DNA from: JAJUFS01 sp964599565
GTDB lineage: Bacteria; Pseudomonadota; Gammaproteobacteria; Natronospirales; JAJUFS01
Reading direction: 5' to 3'
NCBI GenBank assembly: GCA_964599565.1
Contig: CAZRFE010000107.1
Span: forward strand, 1 to 5,768
DNA length: 5,768 bases
Positions within the stretch are counted from its first letter, which is position 1. Each line of letters starts with the position of its first letter. The notes under the pieces were generated by a model. It did no database searches and was not told the origin of the DNA. It saw nothing but the letters and a program-made list of their open reading frames with translations. Both the position numbers and the translations under genes were made by a program. Of this stretch, positions 5,767 through 5,768 are shown piece after piece.

Positions 5767-5768
5767 AC

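Overview
The window looks like chromosomal or contig-end DNA from a GC-rich gammaproteobacterium, most likely of the Xanthomonadales (Lysobacterales). The main clue is a 42-base interspersed repeat, present twice on the right, built around the hairpin GCGGC-TGAA-GCCGC followed by TCCT. Repeats of this type (GGAGCGGCTTCAGCCGC on the other strand) are, from memory, common between genes in Xanthomonas, Lysobacter and relatives and also in Pseudomonas. No rRNA, tRNA, CRISPR array or intact transposase was seen.

Left and centre (1-4196) is a minus-strand gene series read from right to left. It begins with a protein of two TerB-like helical repeats and a C-terminal BRCT domain (3273-4196). After 31 bases comes a 926-residue superfamily 1 (UvrD-type) DNA helicase with a C-terminal RecB/AddB-like PD-(D/E)XK nuclease and the cysteines expected for an iron-sulphur cluster (461-3241). 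After a further 168 bases with a large imperfect hairpin comes the first 97 residues of an unrecognised protein that runs off the left edge (1-292). The helicase-nuclease and TerB-BRCT genes look like one transcription unit for DNA processing. Their lower and more mixed base composition suggests an acquired accessory cassette, and an anti-phage role is possible but not shown by the sequence.

The divergent gap 4197-4475 separates this cassette from the right part, which is richer in G+C and reads on the plus strand. There a small soluble protein of unknown function (4476-4805) ends directly against the first 42-base repeat, which itself supplies the left arm of a strong rho-independent terminator (4837-4863). 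A predicted lipoprotein with a lipobox and a hydrophobic C-terminus follows (4982-5563). Then comes the second 42-base repeat (5583-5624), which lacks the other half of the terminator. The last ~150 bases are GC-rich and hold only a doubtful minus-strand frame that runs off the right edge.

The most interesting points are the TerB-BRCT / helicase-nuclease pair with a same-strand unknown gene after it, a perfect 12-base inverted repeat inside the start of the TerB-BRCT coding sequence, and the hairpin between the first two genes whose mismatches are all G-U wobbles on one strand only.
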